NCBI RefSeq assembly: GCF_019857225.1 | Contig: NZ_JAFJSY010000009.1 | Coordinates: forward strand, 209,072-273,071 | From: Streptomyces plumbidurans | Lineage (GTDB): Bacteria; Actinomycetota; Actinomycetes; Streptomycetales; Streptomycetaceae | Length of the DNA: 64,000 nt | Direction: 5' to 3' | In this document: piece after piece, positions 1-6,921 of the stretch | Layout: each line of letters begins with the position of its first letter | Numbering within the stretch: the first letter of the stretch is position 1 | The notes under the pieces: model-generated | Told to the model about the DNA's origin: nothing | What the model saw: the letters and a program-made list of their open reading frames with translations, nothing else | Database searches by the model: none | Made by a program: the position numbers and the translations under genes

Positions 1-607
1 ACGCTCTGCTGTCCCGGCTCGAGCGGGGCCAGGACTGGGGCAGCGGCGGAAGGATCTGCTTGGGGACCTGGGTCATGTCCGCGAGCAGCCCGGCAAGGGC
101 AGAGATGATGCCGGAGTCCAACGGTGTGCCGTTGGGACAGATACTCGACAGCGGTGCGCCCTCCACATAGCTGAGAACGAGGACGTCCTCATGCTTGGCC
201 AGGCATCGTGGAACATGTGGCAGCACACCGCAGATCGCATTGAGGAGTTCGGCCTCGTCCTCCCATGTCCTGATGACCACCGGCAAAGCTGAGGCGATCC
301 GCTGACGCACGGTGACAGATGCCCCGACCTCGCTCGCTAAGAATCGGGAATCGTGCGCGGTGCGCGGCCGGACCATGTAGTTCAGGTTGTGGTGGCCTCG
401 GCCGATCGATCCGAAGGAGCGGGCGTAGTCCATGAACCTACTGAACTCGCTGTTCGCTGCCTGCTCCAGTGCACGACGGCGAGGCACTGCCAGACTGCCC
501 AACGGTGGCTCCTGAATAGCTGTGCGACTGCGCGATACCCATGCGGCGAGCGAGGGTGGGCCAAACCATAGGGCATCCTGCGCAGTCGTGTGGTCGTCCA
601 CCGTCAT
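1..607 (-). CDS. phosphotransferase-like (APH/choline kinase fold) protein, 3' end cut by window edge
   Basis: An open frame runs on the minus strand from an ATG at 607 to the window edge with no stop, giving about 202 visible residues. GRGHHNLNY followed by MVRP looks like the nucleotide-binding loop of aminoglycoside phosphotransferase-like kinases. LPVVIRTWEDE and a later DVLVLSYVEGAPLSS resemble the inter-lobe hinge of the same fold. The catalytic HGD and metal-binding DFD motifs would lie past the edge, so activity cannot be judged. It starts about 80 bp downstream of the GntR-type gene on the same strand and may be co-transcribed with it. The substrate is unknown; a small-molecule or antibiotic kinase is only one option. 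Confidence 0.72.
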   Translation of the reverse strand, partial: MTVDDHTTAQDALWFGPPSLAAWVSRSRTAIQEPPLGSLAVPRRRALEQAANSEFSRFMDYARSFGSIGRGHHNLNYMVRPRTAHDSRFLASEVGASVTVRQRIASALPVVIRTWEDEAELLNAICGVLPHVPRCLAKHEDVLVLSYVEGAPLSSICPNGTPLDSGIISALAGLLADMTQVPKQILPPLPQSWPRSSRDSRA

Positions 608-685
608 TCGATACAGAACTGAACTACCCCTGCCACCTGACTGCGCCTCAATGGGCGCACAGGCGTCCCGAAGTGCCGAACGAGG

Positions 686-1612
686 TCAGGCGGTCTCCGC
701 CAGCATGTTCCAGCAGGAGTCGAACCATGCCTGCATGCTTTCGATGAACACCGAACCCGGGGAGTCCGGGTCGCCCTCGTCGTTGACGAAGCGGGTGAGC
801 GTGGACCCCAGCCCTAGCACGTCCTGGGCTTCAACCTCGGTGCCGTCCTCCAGCAGGATGGGGCGCTCGACCACTTCGTACGGCCCGAAAAGTGCTTCGG
901 TGTCCCGGCGCAGATAGATCTTGAATGCCGGGGCCAGCGGAACGTGACGGACCTGGACCTTCACCGACGGCACGAGTCCCTCGGTCTGCAGATCGCGCAG
1001 GGCAGCCCGCAGCGAGCTGGTGTGCCGCCGGGTGATGCCCCAGAGCCGCTCCTGCAACTGAACCTGCAGTTCGTCCGTCGGCTCGCCGCCCTGATTCTCC
1101 CCTGTCCGCTTCACGCGGGGATACGGCAGCGTCAGCGACTCGGAGGGCAGCAGCAGGCGCAGCTCGATGCTCTCGGGGTACACCTCGCCCTTTTGAGGGT
1201 GGGGCTGGCCCAGGCGGATGCGCTCGGCCTGCAGTCGAATGTGGGCGTCGAGGCTCTCGGAGGTGAGGGTGAACACGTCCAATCGGACGCTCTGCTGGGC
1301 AAAAGCCCGAGCCATGAAGGGGCCCAGAGCGGCACGCTGGCGAGGTGCGGCCTGCTGATGCGTCGCAGAGTGTATGGGCCTCTTCACCACCCGGGAGCCG
1401 CTGCCCTGGCGGGACTCGATCCACCCCTCGCTCTTCAGCTCTCGAAGTGCGCGCTGCACTGTGTCGCGCGATACCTCGAACTCGTCCGCAAGTTCACGCT
1501 GCGGTGGCAGCAAGGCGTTGAGCGCGTACGTGCCGTTGGCGATGCGGGCGCGCAACTCCTCAAGGACACGTTCGAACTCCTTGCCGCCCCCTTCGACCCG
1601 TTCCGCGTTCAC
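686..1612 (-). CDS. GntR-type regulator, copy 1 of 3
   Basis: This is a winged-helix DNA-binding protein. The N-terminal ~75 residues hold the GntR helix-turn-helix (LPPQRELADEFEVSRDT, then VQRALRELKSEGWI and a wing RQGSGSRVV). The ~220-residue C-terminal domain does not look like FCD or UTRA. It shares landmarks with the two regulators at 2728-3606 and 4041-4958: LLLPS, PLAPAFKIYL in place of PFTPPVKLY, and a terminal WFDSCWN. GTG 1612 was chosen because TACGGT lies six bases upstream, the same leaderless layout as the two paralogues; a longer TTG start at 1660 is possible. It is divergent from a small membrane protein at 1806. Ligand and targets are unknown; control of the divergent gene is inferred. 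Confidence 0.85.
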   Translation of the reverse strand: MNAERVEGGGKEFERVLEELRARIANGTYALNALLPPQRELADEFEVSRDTVQRALRELKSEGWIESRQGSGSRVVKRPIHSATHQQAAPRQRAALGPFMARAFAQQSVRLDVFTLTSESLDAHIRLQAERIRLGQPHPQKGEVYPESIELRLLLPSESLTLPYPRVKRTGENQGGEPTDELQVQLQERLWGITRRHTSSLRAALRDLQTEGLVPSVKVQVRHVPLAPAFKIYLRRDTEALFGPYEVVERPILLEDGTEVEAQDVLGLGSTLTRFVNDEGDPDSPGSVFIESMQAWFDSCWNMLAETA

Positions 1613-1624
1613 ACCGCGACCGTA
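1613..1624 (-). promoter_or_regulatory. probable leaderless -10 region of GntR copy 1
   Basis: TACGGT (1624-1619, minus strand) fits the TAnnnT -10 pattern and is six bases from the GTG at 1612. The two paralogous regulators have TAGCGT and TAGTGT at the same distance. No clear Shine-Dalgarno sequence precedes the GTG. Confidence 0.45.
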
Positions 1625-1694
1625 CCTCGTCCAGCCGTCCGGCAAACCGCATCCGGTCAAATCACCAGTCGAACTTGAAGGTTGACTGGATTAG

Positions 1695-1763
1695 AAGCAG
1701 TCCAAGGGTTAAGGGATCAATCAGCCAGGGGACATCCAATATGAGGCAAGCAGTCCAATTGGA
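1695..1763. promoter_or_regulatory. repeat-containing gap between GntR copy 1 and small membrane protein 1
   Basis: An 11-bp direct repeat AAGCAGTCCAA occurs at 1695-1705 and 1748-1758. The second copy runs into a perfect palindrome, TCCAATTGGA (1754-1763), 43 bp before the small-protein start. It is a candidate operator, different in sequence from the AGTTGG palindromes of the other two modules. Confidence 0.4.
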
Positions 1764-1805
1764 AGGCAAGTTGATCGATTCGCTGACATGGACGGGGGTG
1801 GACAG

Positions 1806-1988
1806 ATGCTTCTCTTCGAACTGGTGGGTGCCGTGGTCCAGTACGCAGTGGCACGGCTGGTGCAATCGGAGCTCGGCCGGGTGGGTCTGGTGCTGCTGGC
1901 CCTGGCAACAGTGGGGCTCAAGGCCAAAAACGCGGCGCTGACCTACTCGGCAGCAATCTTCTTCGTACTGCTGATGGTCCAGGCGTGA
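1806..1988 (+). CDS. small two-helix membrane protein, module copy 1
   Basis: A 60-residue, almost wholly hydrophobic protein with two likely membrane helices separated by a short polar turn at GLKAKNAA. It aligns over its full length with the proteins at 3816 and 5138, which carry GIKAKNPAV and GLKARNTAI at the same place. ATG 1806 was preferred to the in-frame ATG 1788 because it matches the paralogue lengths and has a GGGGGTGG stretch upstream. It is divergent from GntR copy 1, and its stop lies two bases before the end of the convergent HAD gene. The family is not recognised; a small membrane effector or holin-like peptide are possibilities only. Confidence 0.6.
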   Translation: MLLFELVGAVVQYAVARLVQSELGRVGLVLLALATVGLKAKNAALTYSAAIFFVLLMVQA

Positions 1989-1990
1989 CT

Positions 1991-2728
1991 TCAGTTCTGA
2001 GCCCGCAACGTTTCCAGCAACGGCAGCAGCGACCCCACGATGTCCTTGGCACCCGCCACCTGAAGCAGCTCCGCCTTGTGCTCGTTACGCGCGTAGCCGA
2101 GGAAGGGAACACCGGCCTGGCGAGCGGCCTGCCAATCGGTAGGGGTGTCTCCGATGAACAGCGCGTCGCCGGGGGCGGCGCCCATGGCCGTCAGGGCTCG
2201 GTTGAGGTAGTGGGGGTGGGGCTTCAGGTACTGGAGGTCTCGACTGCGTCCGTAGATGTGCGGCCGAAAGCACTCCCACAGGTCGCGGCCGGCCAAGTAG
2301 GTGCGGACGACTTCTGGGGAGTTGTTCGTGGCTATCGCCAGCCGCGCGCCCACGGCCTTCCAGGTGCGGATCAGCGGATCGGCGAACGCGGTCGGCAGAG
2401 CCGACGGAACCGCGCGCAGCTCTTCCTTGGTGAGACGTTCCTCCAGCTCCGCGACGAGGTCACTGTCCGGGTGCCTGCGGTCGACAGCACGCAGGACCAC
2501 ATGAGGGTCTTCCAAGCCCTGCTCGTCCTCCGTCAGCAGACTGCGCAGACCCCGCGCTTCGAGCCACTCCACCAGGTCGCTCGCCACACGTTTCGCGGAG
2601 TAGCCGGCGAACAGTCGACAGATCGGCCCGTCGAAGTCCCAGAGCACCACACGGGTGCGCTCGACCAACTCCCCCAGTCGTTCCGCTTGTTCCGCCATCT
2701 GTTCAGTCTGTGCCGTATCAGAAGTCAC
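1991..2728 (-). CDS. HAD-family hydrolase, coupled to GntR copy 2
   Basis: A haloacid dehalogenase-fold phosphatase of about 245 residues. Motif I is VVLWDFDGP (nucleophile and acid/base Asp), motif II is in AIATNNS, motif III has the Lys in YLKPHP, and motif IV is FIGDTPTDW with its acidic pair. A helical cap fills the space between motifs I and II, as in phosphoglycolate-phosphatase-like enzymes. The GTG at 2728 overlaps the stop of the upstream GntR gene (TAGTG), which implies translational coupling; an internal ATG at 2698 is the alternative start. Substrate is unknown. Neither of the other two modules has this gene. Confidence 0.85.
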   Translation of the reverse strand: MTSDTAQTEQMAEQAERLGELVERTRVVLWDFDGPICRLFAGYSAKRVASDLVEWLEARGLRSLLTEDEQGLEDPHVVLRAVDRRHPDSDLVAELEERLTKEELRAVPSALPTAFADPLIRTWKAVGARLAIATNNSPEVVRTYLAGRDLWECFRPHIYGRSRDLQYLKPHPHYLNRALTAMGAAPGDALFIGDTPTDWQAARQAGVPFLGYARNEHKAELLQVAGAKDIVGSLLPLLETLRAQN

Positions 2729-3606
2729 TAAGAGAGTGTCAGGTCCGTGGTGATGGTTTCCCAGAGGGCGTTGAACCACTTCTGGGATTCCTCCACAAAC
2801 GCCTCGTCGCGCTGACCGGCCCGTTTGAGGAAGGAGAACAGGACGGATTTGGAGCCGAGGATGTCGTACATCTCCAGGGTCTGGCTCTGCCACTCCTCGG
2901 CCCGCTTGGTCGGGATGTAGTAACCGAGCAGGGCTTCCTCGCCGTTGAGCATGTACAGCTTGACCGGCGGGGTGAAGGGCAGGGCGCGGAAGGCGATGTC
3001 CACGTCGATTCCGTGTGTGAAGCGGATGGCCTGCAGGTTGTGTCGGAGTACCTGCGCCTGTGCGTCGCGCATCGACAGCCACCTGCGGTGGACCGTGTCC
3101 TCGTCGCCGCTCCCCTCTACAGCCACGGGGAAGGCCAGATTGATGTCGCGGCTCGGCAGCAGGATGCGGAAGGTGATGGAGTCCGGGCGGATACGGCCCT
3201 CGTGGATGCGGCGGAGCGGTTCGCTGAGGGCGAGCAGGAGGGTCTCGGAGGTGTGGCAGACCACGTCCACGCGTACGCGCTGGGCCTCGAACGCCTCCGT
3301 CAGCCGCGGAGCCAACCCCACCATCGTCGGCTGAGGTTCCTCCAGCGTCGGCGCCGGTGGTTCCGCGATGCGTGGTGGGCTGCCCTTGCTGACGTTGCTC
3401 AGCAAGCCGTCTTCCTGGAGAGCGCGCAGGGCCTGGCGGACGGTGCCTCGTTCCACTCCGAACTCGTCGGCCAGTTCGGCCTGGGTGGGCAGGCGGTCTC
3501 CTGCCTTGAGGTCTCCGGTGCGGATGCGTTCCCGCAGGATGTCGGCGATCTCCTGGGGCGAGAGTCTTCTGCTGCTGCCGTTCACAGCCACGTTCTCCTG
3601 GGTCAC
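2728..3606 (-). CDS. GntR-type regulator, copy 2 of 3
   Basis: About 292 residues. The N-terminal winged helix contains RLPTQAELADEFGVERGT and VRQALRALQEDGLLSNVSKG. The C-terminal domain is close to that of the copy at 4041-4958: FRILLPSRDI, LAFP, RALPFTPPVKLY, LEMYD and a terminal WFNALWETI. It is much closer to copy 3 than to copy 1. GTG 3606 was chosen because a TAGCGT box lies six bases upstream, arguing for a leaderless transcript; a TTG at 3612 would extend it by two codons. It is co-transcribed with the HAD gene and divergent from a small membrane protein. An inverted repeat overlapping its -10 suggests autoregulation. Confidence 0.87.
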   Translation of the reverse strand: MTQENVAVNGSSRRLSPQEIADILRERIRTGDLKAGDRLPTQAELADEFGVERGTVRQALRALQEDGLLSNVSKGSPPRIAEPPAPTLEEPQPTMVGLAPRLTEAFEAQRVRVDVVCHTSETLLLALSEPLRRIHEGRIRPDSITFRILLPSRDINLAFPVAVEGSGDEDTVHRRWLSMRDAQAQVLRHNLQAIRFTHGIDVDIAFRALPFTPPVKLYMLNGEEALLGYYIPTKRAEEWQSQTLEMYDILGSKSVLFSFLKRAGQRDEAFVEESQKWFNALWETITTDLTLS

Positions 3607-3612
3607 AACCAA

Positions 3613-3647
3613 ACGCTACAACTCAGATCCATCTGCAGGGAGTTGTA
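3613..3647 (-). promoter_or_regulatory. GntR copy 2 promoter with inverted repeat TACAACTC/GAGTTGTA
   Basis: A perfect 8-bp inverted repeat (3617-3624 and 3640-3647, 15-bp spacer) overlaps the TAGCGT -10 (3618-3613) that lies six bases before the GTG start. An operator across its own -10 fits an autorepressor. The ACAACT core recurs in the array at 5414-5514. Confidence 0.5.
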
Positions 3648-3693
3648 CGCGACTTGTTTATGAGTAGGTGCCAAGTGGGGACAACTAAAACAG

Positions 3694-3708
3694 AGTTGGT
3701 TGCCAACT
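3694..3708. promoter_or_regulatory. palindrome AGTTGG-TTG-CCAACT, candidate operator for small membrane protein 2
   Basis: Perfect 6-bp arms around TTG, about 110 bp upstream of the gene at 3816. Almost the same site sits upstream of the gene at 5138. The flanks are also alike: both have CCAAG-GG-GA about 20 bases earlier. Conservation of the site with its flanks suggests a real operator bound by these GntR proteins. Confidence 0.55.
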
Positions 3709-3815
3709 TGCAAGAGTTGGCGGAAGGTTTGCTTCCTGTCTGAGTCCGCCTCCGCTCCCCTCGCACAACCCCCCACCGCACCGTCCCGCCCGCGCAGCCT
3801 GAAGGGGGAAACATC

Positions 3816-4004
3816 GTGCCTGCTCTCGCACTCCTCTCCGCCGTCTTCGTCGTCGGCTTCGAACAGTTCGTCAGCTGGCGGTACGGCACCGCCGGCATCA
3901 TCGGCCTGCTGCTGCTCGCCATAGGCATCAAGGCCAAGAACCCGGCAGTCAGCTCCATGGGGGCCGTCGTGCTCGCCCTGCTGGTCGCGGGGCCCGCTCT
4001 ATGA
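3816..4004 (+). CDS. small two-helix membrane protein, module copy 2
   Basis: A 62-residue hydrophobic protein starting at GTG 3816, with GAAGGGGGA seven bases upstream as ribosome-binding site. It has two likely membrane helices with the shared turn GIKAKNPAV between them, and FEQFVSWRYG in the first half matches FEQLIQWKYG in copy 3. It is divergent from GntR copy 2 and ends 36 bp from the convergent end of GntR copy 3. Function is unknown; three paralogues in 4 kb each beside the same regulator type support a real gene. Confidence 0.65.
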   Translation: MPALALLSAVFVVGFEQFVSWRYGTAGIIGLLLLAIGIKAKNPAVSSMGAVVLALLVAGPAL

Positions 4005-4040
4005 GCAGGGAAACGGCCTGGTCAGTCACTGTGGGAGAGC

Positions 4041-4958
4041 TCAGCTCGTGAGCACCAGCTCCGAACTGATCGTCTCCCACAGCGCGTTGAACCACAGGTG
4101 GGACTGCTCGACGAAGGTGGTGTCCCTAAGCCCGGCGCCCTGCGCGAAGGCGAACAGCATCGACTGGGTGCCCTCGGCGTCGTACATCTCCAGCGGCTCG
4201 TGGTCGATCTCCTCCTCGCGCCGCGTGAGGGTGTAGTACGCGAAGAGCGCCTCCATGCCGTTGAGCAGGTACAACTTCACGGGCGGGGTGAAGGGCAGGG
4301 CGCGGAAGGTGACGTTCACATCGATGCCGTGCGTGGCGCGCAGCGCCAGCAGGTTGTGCCGCAGCACCTGCCCCTGGGCGTTGCGATGGGTCAGCCAGCG
4401 GCGCTGCAGCCGGTCGTCCGCCGACGCGCCCACCGGCGTCGGGAACGCGAGGTCGATGTCCCGGCTGGGTAGCAGGATCCGCACGTCGACCTTGGCCGGT
4501 TTCAGTCGCCCCTCGTGGATCCGGCGCAGCGGTTCGCCGATGGCGAGTGTCAACGACACCGAGGTCAGACACAGGGCGTCTATCTCGACGTGGGTGGCCG
4601 CGAAGGCGTCCTCTATACGCGGCGCCAGCGCCACCATCGTCGGCAGCGGCGGCGCTCCGGGACCCGCCAGCGCCTTGCCGAGGCCCAGGTCAGGGGCCAC
4701 CGTAGCGGGGCTGCCCTTGGATACGTTGGTCAGCAGGTGCTCCGACTGCAGAATGCGCAGCGCCTGGCGGACGGCGCCGCGCTCGACGCCGAACTCGTCG
4801 GCCAGGGTGGCCTGCGTGGGCATGCGTTGACCCGGTCGCAGCTCGCCGGACCTGATACGGGCACGCAGCTCGTCGGCCACGTCCTGATGTGACGTCAGTG
4901 ACGTACGTGGCCGCTGCGACCTCTTCCGTCCATTGGCGGAGACGTGTTTCGGGTCCAC
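4041..4958 (-). CDS. GntR-type regulator, copy 3 of 3
   Basis: About 305 residues. The winged helix is near residues 25-90 (RMPTQATLADEFGVERGA, then VRQALRILQSEHLLTNVSKG). The C-terminal domain matches copy 2 strongly (VDVRILLPSRDI, RALPFTPPVKLY, LEMYD, WFNALWETI). The basic N-terminus is longer than in copy 2. GTG 4958 lies six bases after TAGTGT and has no Shine-Dalgarno sequence, so the gene is probably leaderless; TTG 4964 is the longer alternative. It is divergent from the small membrane protein at 5138. Copies 2 and 3 look like a recent duplication of the whole module. Confidence 0.87.
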   Translation of the reverse strand: MDPKHVSANGRKRSQRPRTSLTSHQDVADELRARIRSGELRPGQRMPTQATLADEFGVERGAVRQALRILQSEHLLTNVSKGSPATVAPDLGLGKALAGPGAPPLPTMVALAPRIEDAFAATHVEIDALCLTSVSLTLAIGEPLRRIHEGRLKPAKVDVRILLPSRDIDLAFPTPVGASADDRLQRRWLTHRNAQGQVLRHNLLALRATHGIDVNVTFRALPFTPPVKLYLLNGMEALFAYYTLTRREEEIDHEPLEMYDAEGTQSMLFAFAQGAGLRDTTFVEQSHLWFNALWETISSELVLTS

Positions 4959-4964
4959 GACCAA

Positions 4965-4970
4965 ACACTA
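4965..4970 (-). promoter_or_regulatory. -10 box of GntR copy 3 (leaderless)
   Basis: TAGTGT on the minus strand, six bases before the GTG at 4958, in the same arrangement as copy 2. TACAACTT on the plus strand overlaps it, preserving one half of the copy 2 operator. Confidence 0.45.
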
Positions 4971-5045
4971 CAACTTCCCGCCATCTTTGGGCAGTTCCTG
5001 GGAAGGTGGTTATAGGCCTCTTCCAAGCGGAGATAAGTACTGTGG

Positions 5046-5060
5046 AGTTGGTCACCAACT
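5046..5060. promoter_or_regulatory. palindrome AGTTGGTCACCAACT, candidate operator for small membrane protein 3
   Basis: A perfect 15-bp palindrome (7-bp arms around one C) about 80 bp before the gene at 5138. It is the counterpart of the site at 3694-3708, and TAAGTA a few bases upstream could be the -10. Confidence 0.55.
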
Positions 5061-5137
5061 TCAGCAACATGGTCAAACTTCAGGATGGTTGGCCGCAACC
5101 ACGGGGTCCGCCTCCCCGTCCCGAAGGAGGGACCGTC

Positions 5138-5323
5138 ATGCCGCTCATCGCCCTCGCCGCCGCCGCCCTCGCCATCGGATTCGAGCAGCTCATCCAGTGG
5201 AAGTACGGGCCCCTCGGCATCATCGCCTTCATCGCGCTCACCGCGGGGCTCAAGGCCAGGAACACCGCGATCAGCGGCTTCGGTGCGGTCATCCTCATCA
5301 TGCTGCTCGCCCAGTCCGGCTGA
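5138..5323 (+). CDS. small two-helix membrane protein, module copy 3
   Basis: A 61-residue hydrophobic protein starting at ATG 5138 with a strong AAGGAGG seven bases upstream. Two membrane helices flank GLKARNTAI, and FEQLIQWKYGPLGII matches copy 2 closely. The N-terminus has no cleavable-signal pattern, so both helices probably stay in the membrane. It is divergent from GntR copy 3 and followed by a strong terminator-like hairpin. No known family was recognised. Confidence 0.68.
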   Translation: MPLIALAAAALAIGFEQLIQWKYGPLGIIAFIALTAGLKARNTAISGFGAVILIMLLAQSG

Positions 5324-5351
5324 GCCAGAACCGCTCGCCGGCCCAGAATCC

Positions 5352-5398
5352 GGCTGGCCGGGCTCCCTTCCGGAGGGGAGCCGGGAGCCCGTCCAGCC
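5352..5398 (+). terminator. terminator-like hairpin after module copy 3
   Basis: Arms 5352-5367 and 5383-5398 pair at 15 of 16 positions (GGCTGGCCGGGCTCCC with GGGAGCCCGTCCAGCC), and a nested stem lies in the loop. There is no U-tract, which is normal for high-GC actinobacteria. It separates the module region from the repeat array that follows. Confidence 0.6.
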
Positions 5399-5413
5399 AG
5401 CACAAAGCACAGC

Positions 5414-5514
5414 CACAACTGAACAACGACAACTCAACAGCACAAGTGAAGAGCTCCACCTGCACAGTCACAACTGAAGAGCACCGTCACAACTGAATAC
5501 GCACCACAACCGAA
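5414..5514. repeat. six-fold CACAACTGAA-like array in a gene-free stretch
   Basis: Ten-base units occur at 5414, 5428, 5441, 5469, 5488 and 5505. Three are exactly CACAACTGAA, and the others are GACAACTCAA, CACAAGTGAA and CACAACCGAA. Start-to-start spacings are 14, 13, 28, 19 and 17 bp. The ACAACT core matches the arms of the GntR copy 2 operator. The gap 5324-5559 otherwise holds only the terminator hairpin and no credible gene. Confidence 0.6.
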
Positions 5515-5559
5515 CAGCACAGCTACGGATGAGTCATCAGTCGTCTCGCGGAAGGAGTC

Positions 5560-6816
5560 TCAGAACATGTCCGGGCACCAAGGCCGCCTGGACGTACGCA
5601 GCAGGGCGTCGGCCGACCGGGCGGCGCCCGCTCGTTCTTCCTGCACCCGGCCGAGCGCCACCAGCCGAGCGACCGACTCGTCGCCCAGCCACAGCCGCGC
5701 CAAGTCACCGGTGTCCAGGGTGAGTTCGGCGGACTCGGTGGTCGGCGTGCAGGACGCGCCCTGCGCCGACGCCTCCAGCCGGAAGCGGCCGCCCGCCAGT
5801 CCGGCCCGGTCGGCGATCTCGAGGACCAGGGAGCCCGTCCCCTCGTACGTACGCGACTCCAGCGCTCGTACGACATCCAGGATCCGCACCCACAGCCAGT
5901 CCGCTGTCGAGGTGAGCTGTGCGGCCCTGGCGTCCGGCAGGAGAAGCGGGAGCAGGTCGTCGGGGGCCCGCTGGCCGCTCTTGATCCGGGTGACCCAGTC
6001 GATGGAGCAGAGGTAGCTCCACAGGGCGCGCTCGGCGGCCGGCGTCGCGGCGAGCAGGTCCCGTACGGTCGCCGTGTCCTGCGGCTGCTTGGCGTCGCCC
6101 CACTTGTCGTCGACCTCGTAGGCGACCAGGCCCTGGACCTCGCCGTCCGCCGCGCGGTAGAGGGCGTAGAACGGCTCCTTCCACTTCGGGTCGATGCGCA
6201 CGGCGCCCGTGTTCATCCGCCACCACCAGTCGTCGCGGTCGACGACGCCGGGTATGAGGCGGCGGACGCGGTCGTGCAGTTCGGGTCCGAACTTGCGTAC
6301 GTCCTCGGCGTCCACGATGTCGATACGGCCGCCGTCGTCCGGGCCGGACCAGCGGGGGTCCAGGCCCGCGCGCGGGATGTCGACGGTCCACTCGGCGGCC
6401 GAGGTGGCGGGACCGAAGCCGTAGCGGCCGTAGATCGGGTACTCGGCGGCGATCAGCGTGGCCACGGTGTCGCCGCGCTCCTTCGCGGCCGCCAGATCCT
6501 GGTTCATCATGCGGGTGAGCAGGCCGCGGCGGCGGTGGGTGGCGGTGACCGTCACGCTGGACACGGCGTCGGCGGCGACGGGAGCGCCGCCGACCGCGGT
6601 GACCTCCTGGTCGAACGAACGGAAGGTCGCCACGCAGCGGTCCCCCTCGAACGCCCCGAGATAGCGGCAGACGTCGAAGCGTTCGCGCCGGGCCTCGAAC
6701 TCCTCCTCGCTGATGACCGGGTCCTGCAGGAACCCGGTCTTCACGGCGCGGAGCCACTCGCGGTGCTCGGCCTGGGTGATCGGTCGTACGTCGATGTCGA
6801 TGTGCGCGCGGGTCAT
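5560..6816 (-). CDS. Eis-family GNAT N-acetyltransferase
   Basis: A 418-residue protein with the three-part build of the enhanced-intracellular-survival (Eis) acetyltransferases. The N-terminal GNAT domain has the acetyl-CoA loop [17 protein letters not shown] near residue 90 and a conserved [14 protein letters not shown] second degenerate GNAT domain and a C-terminal sterol-carrier-like domain follow. The chain ends CPDMF, and in Eis the C-terminal carboxylate serves as catalytic base. Members acetylate amines on aminoglycosides or lysines; the physiological substrate here is unknown. The ATG at 6816 opens the conserved IDIDVRPI start. It is monocistronic on sequence grounds. Confidence 0.9.
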   Translation of the reverse strand: MTRAHIDIDVRPITQAEHREWLRAVKTGFLQDPVISEEEFEARRERFDVCRYLGAFEGDRCVATFRSFDQEVTAVGGAPVAADAVSSVTVTATHRRRGLLTRMMNQDLAAAKERGDTVATLIAAEYPIYGRYGFGPATSAAEWTVDIPRAGLDPRWSGPDDGGRIDIVDAEDVRKFGPELHDRVRRLIPGVVDRDDWWWRMNTGAVRIDPKWKEPFYALYRAADGEVQGLVAYEVDDKWGDAKQPQDTATVRDLLAATPAAERALWSYLCSIDWVTRIKSGQRAPDDLLPLLLPDARAAQLTSTADWLWVRILDVVRALESRTYEGTGSLVLEIADRAGLAGGRFRLEASAQGASCTPTTESAELTLDTGDLARLWLGDESVARLVALGRVQEERAGAARSADALLRTSRRPWCPDMF

Positions 6817-6921
6817 GGGATCACGGTAGGTCTACGTGAGGGGAGTGTCGCCCGGATTTCCCGCGCCGCCCCCGCCATCCACGGTCCGATCAAGCCCCAC
6901 CCGCGCCCCGCCCGCGCACCG

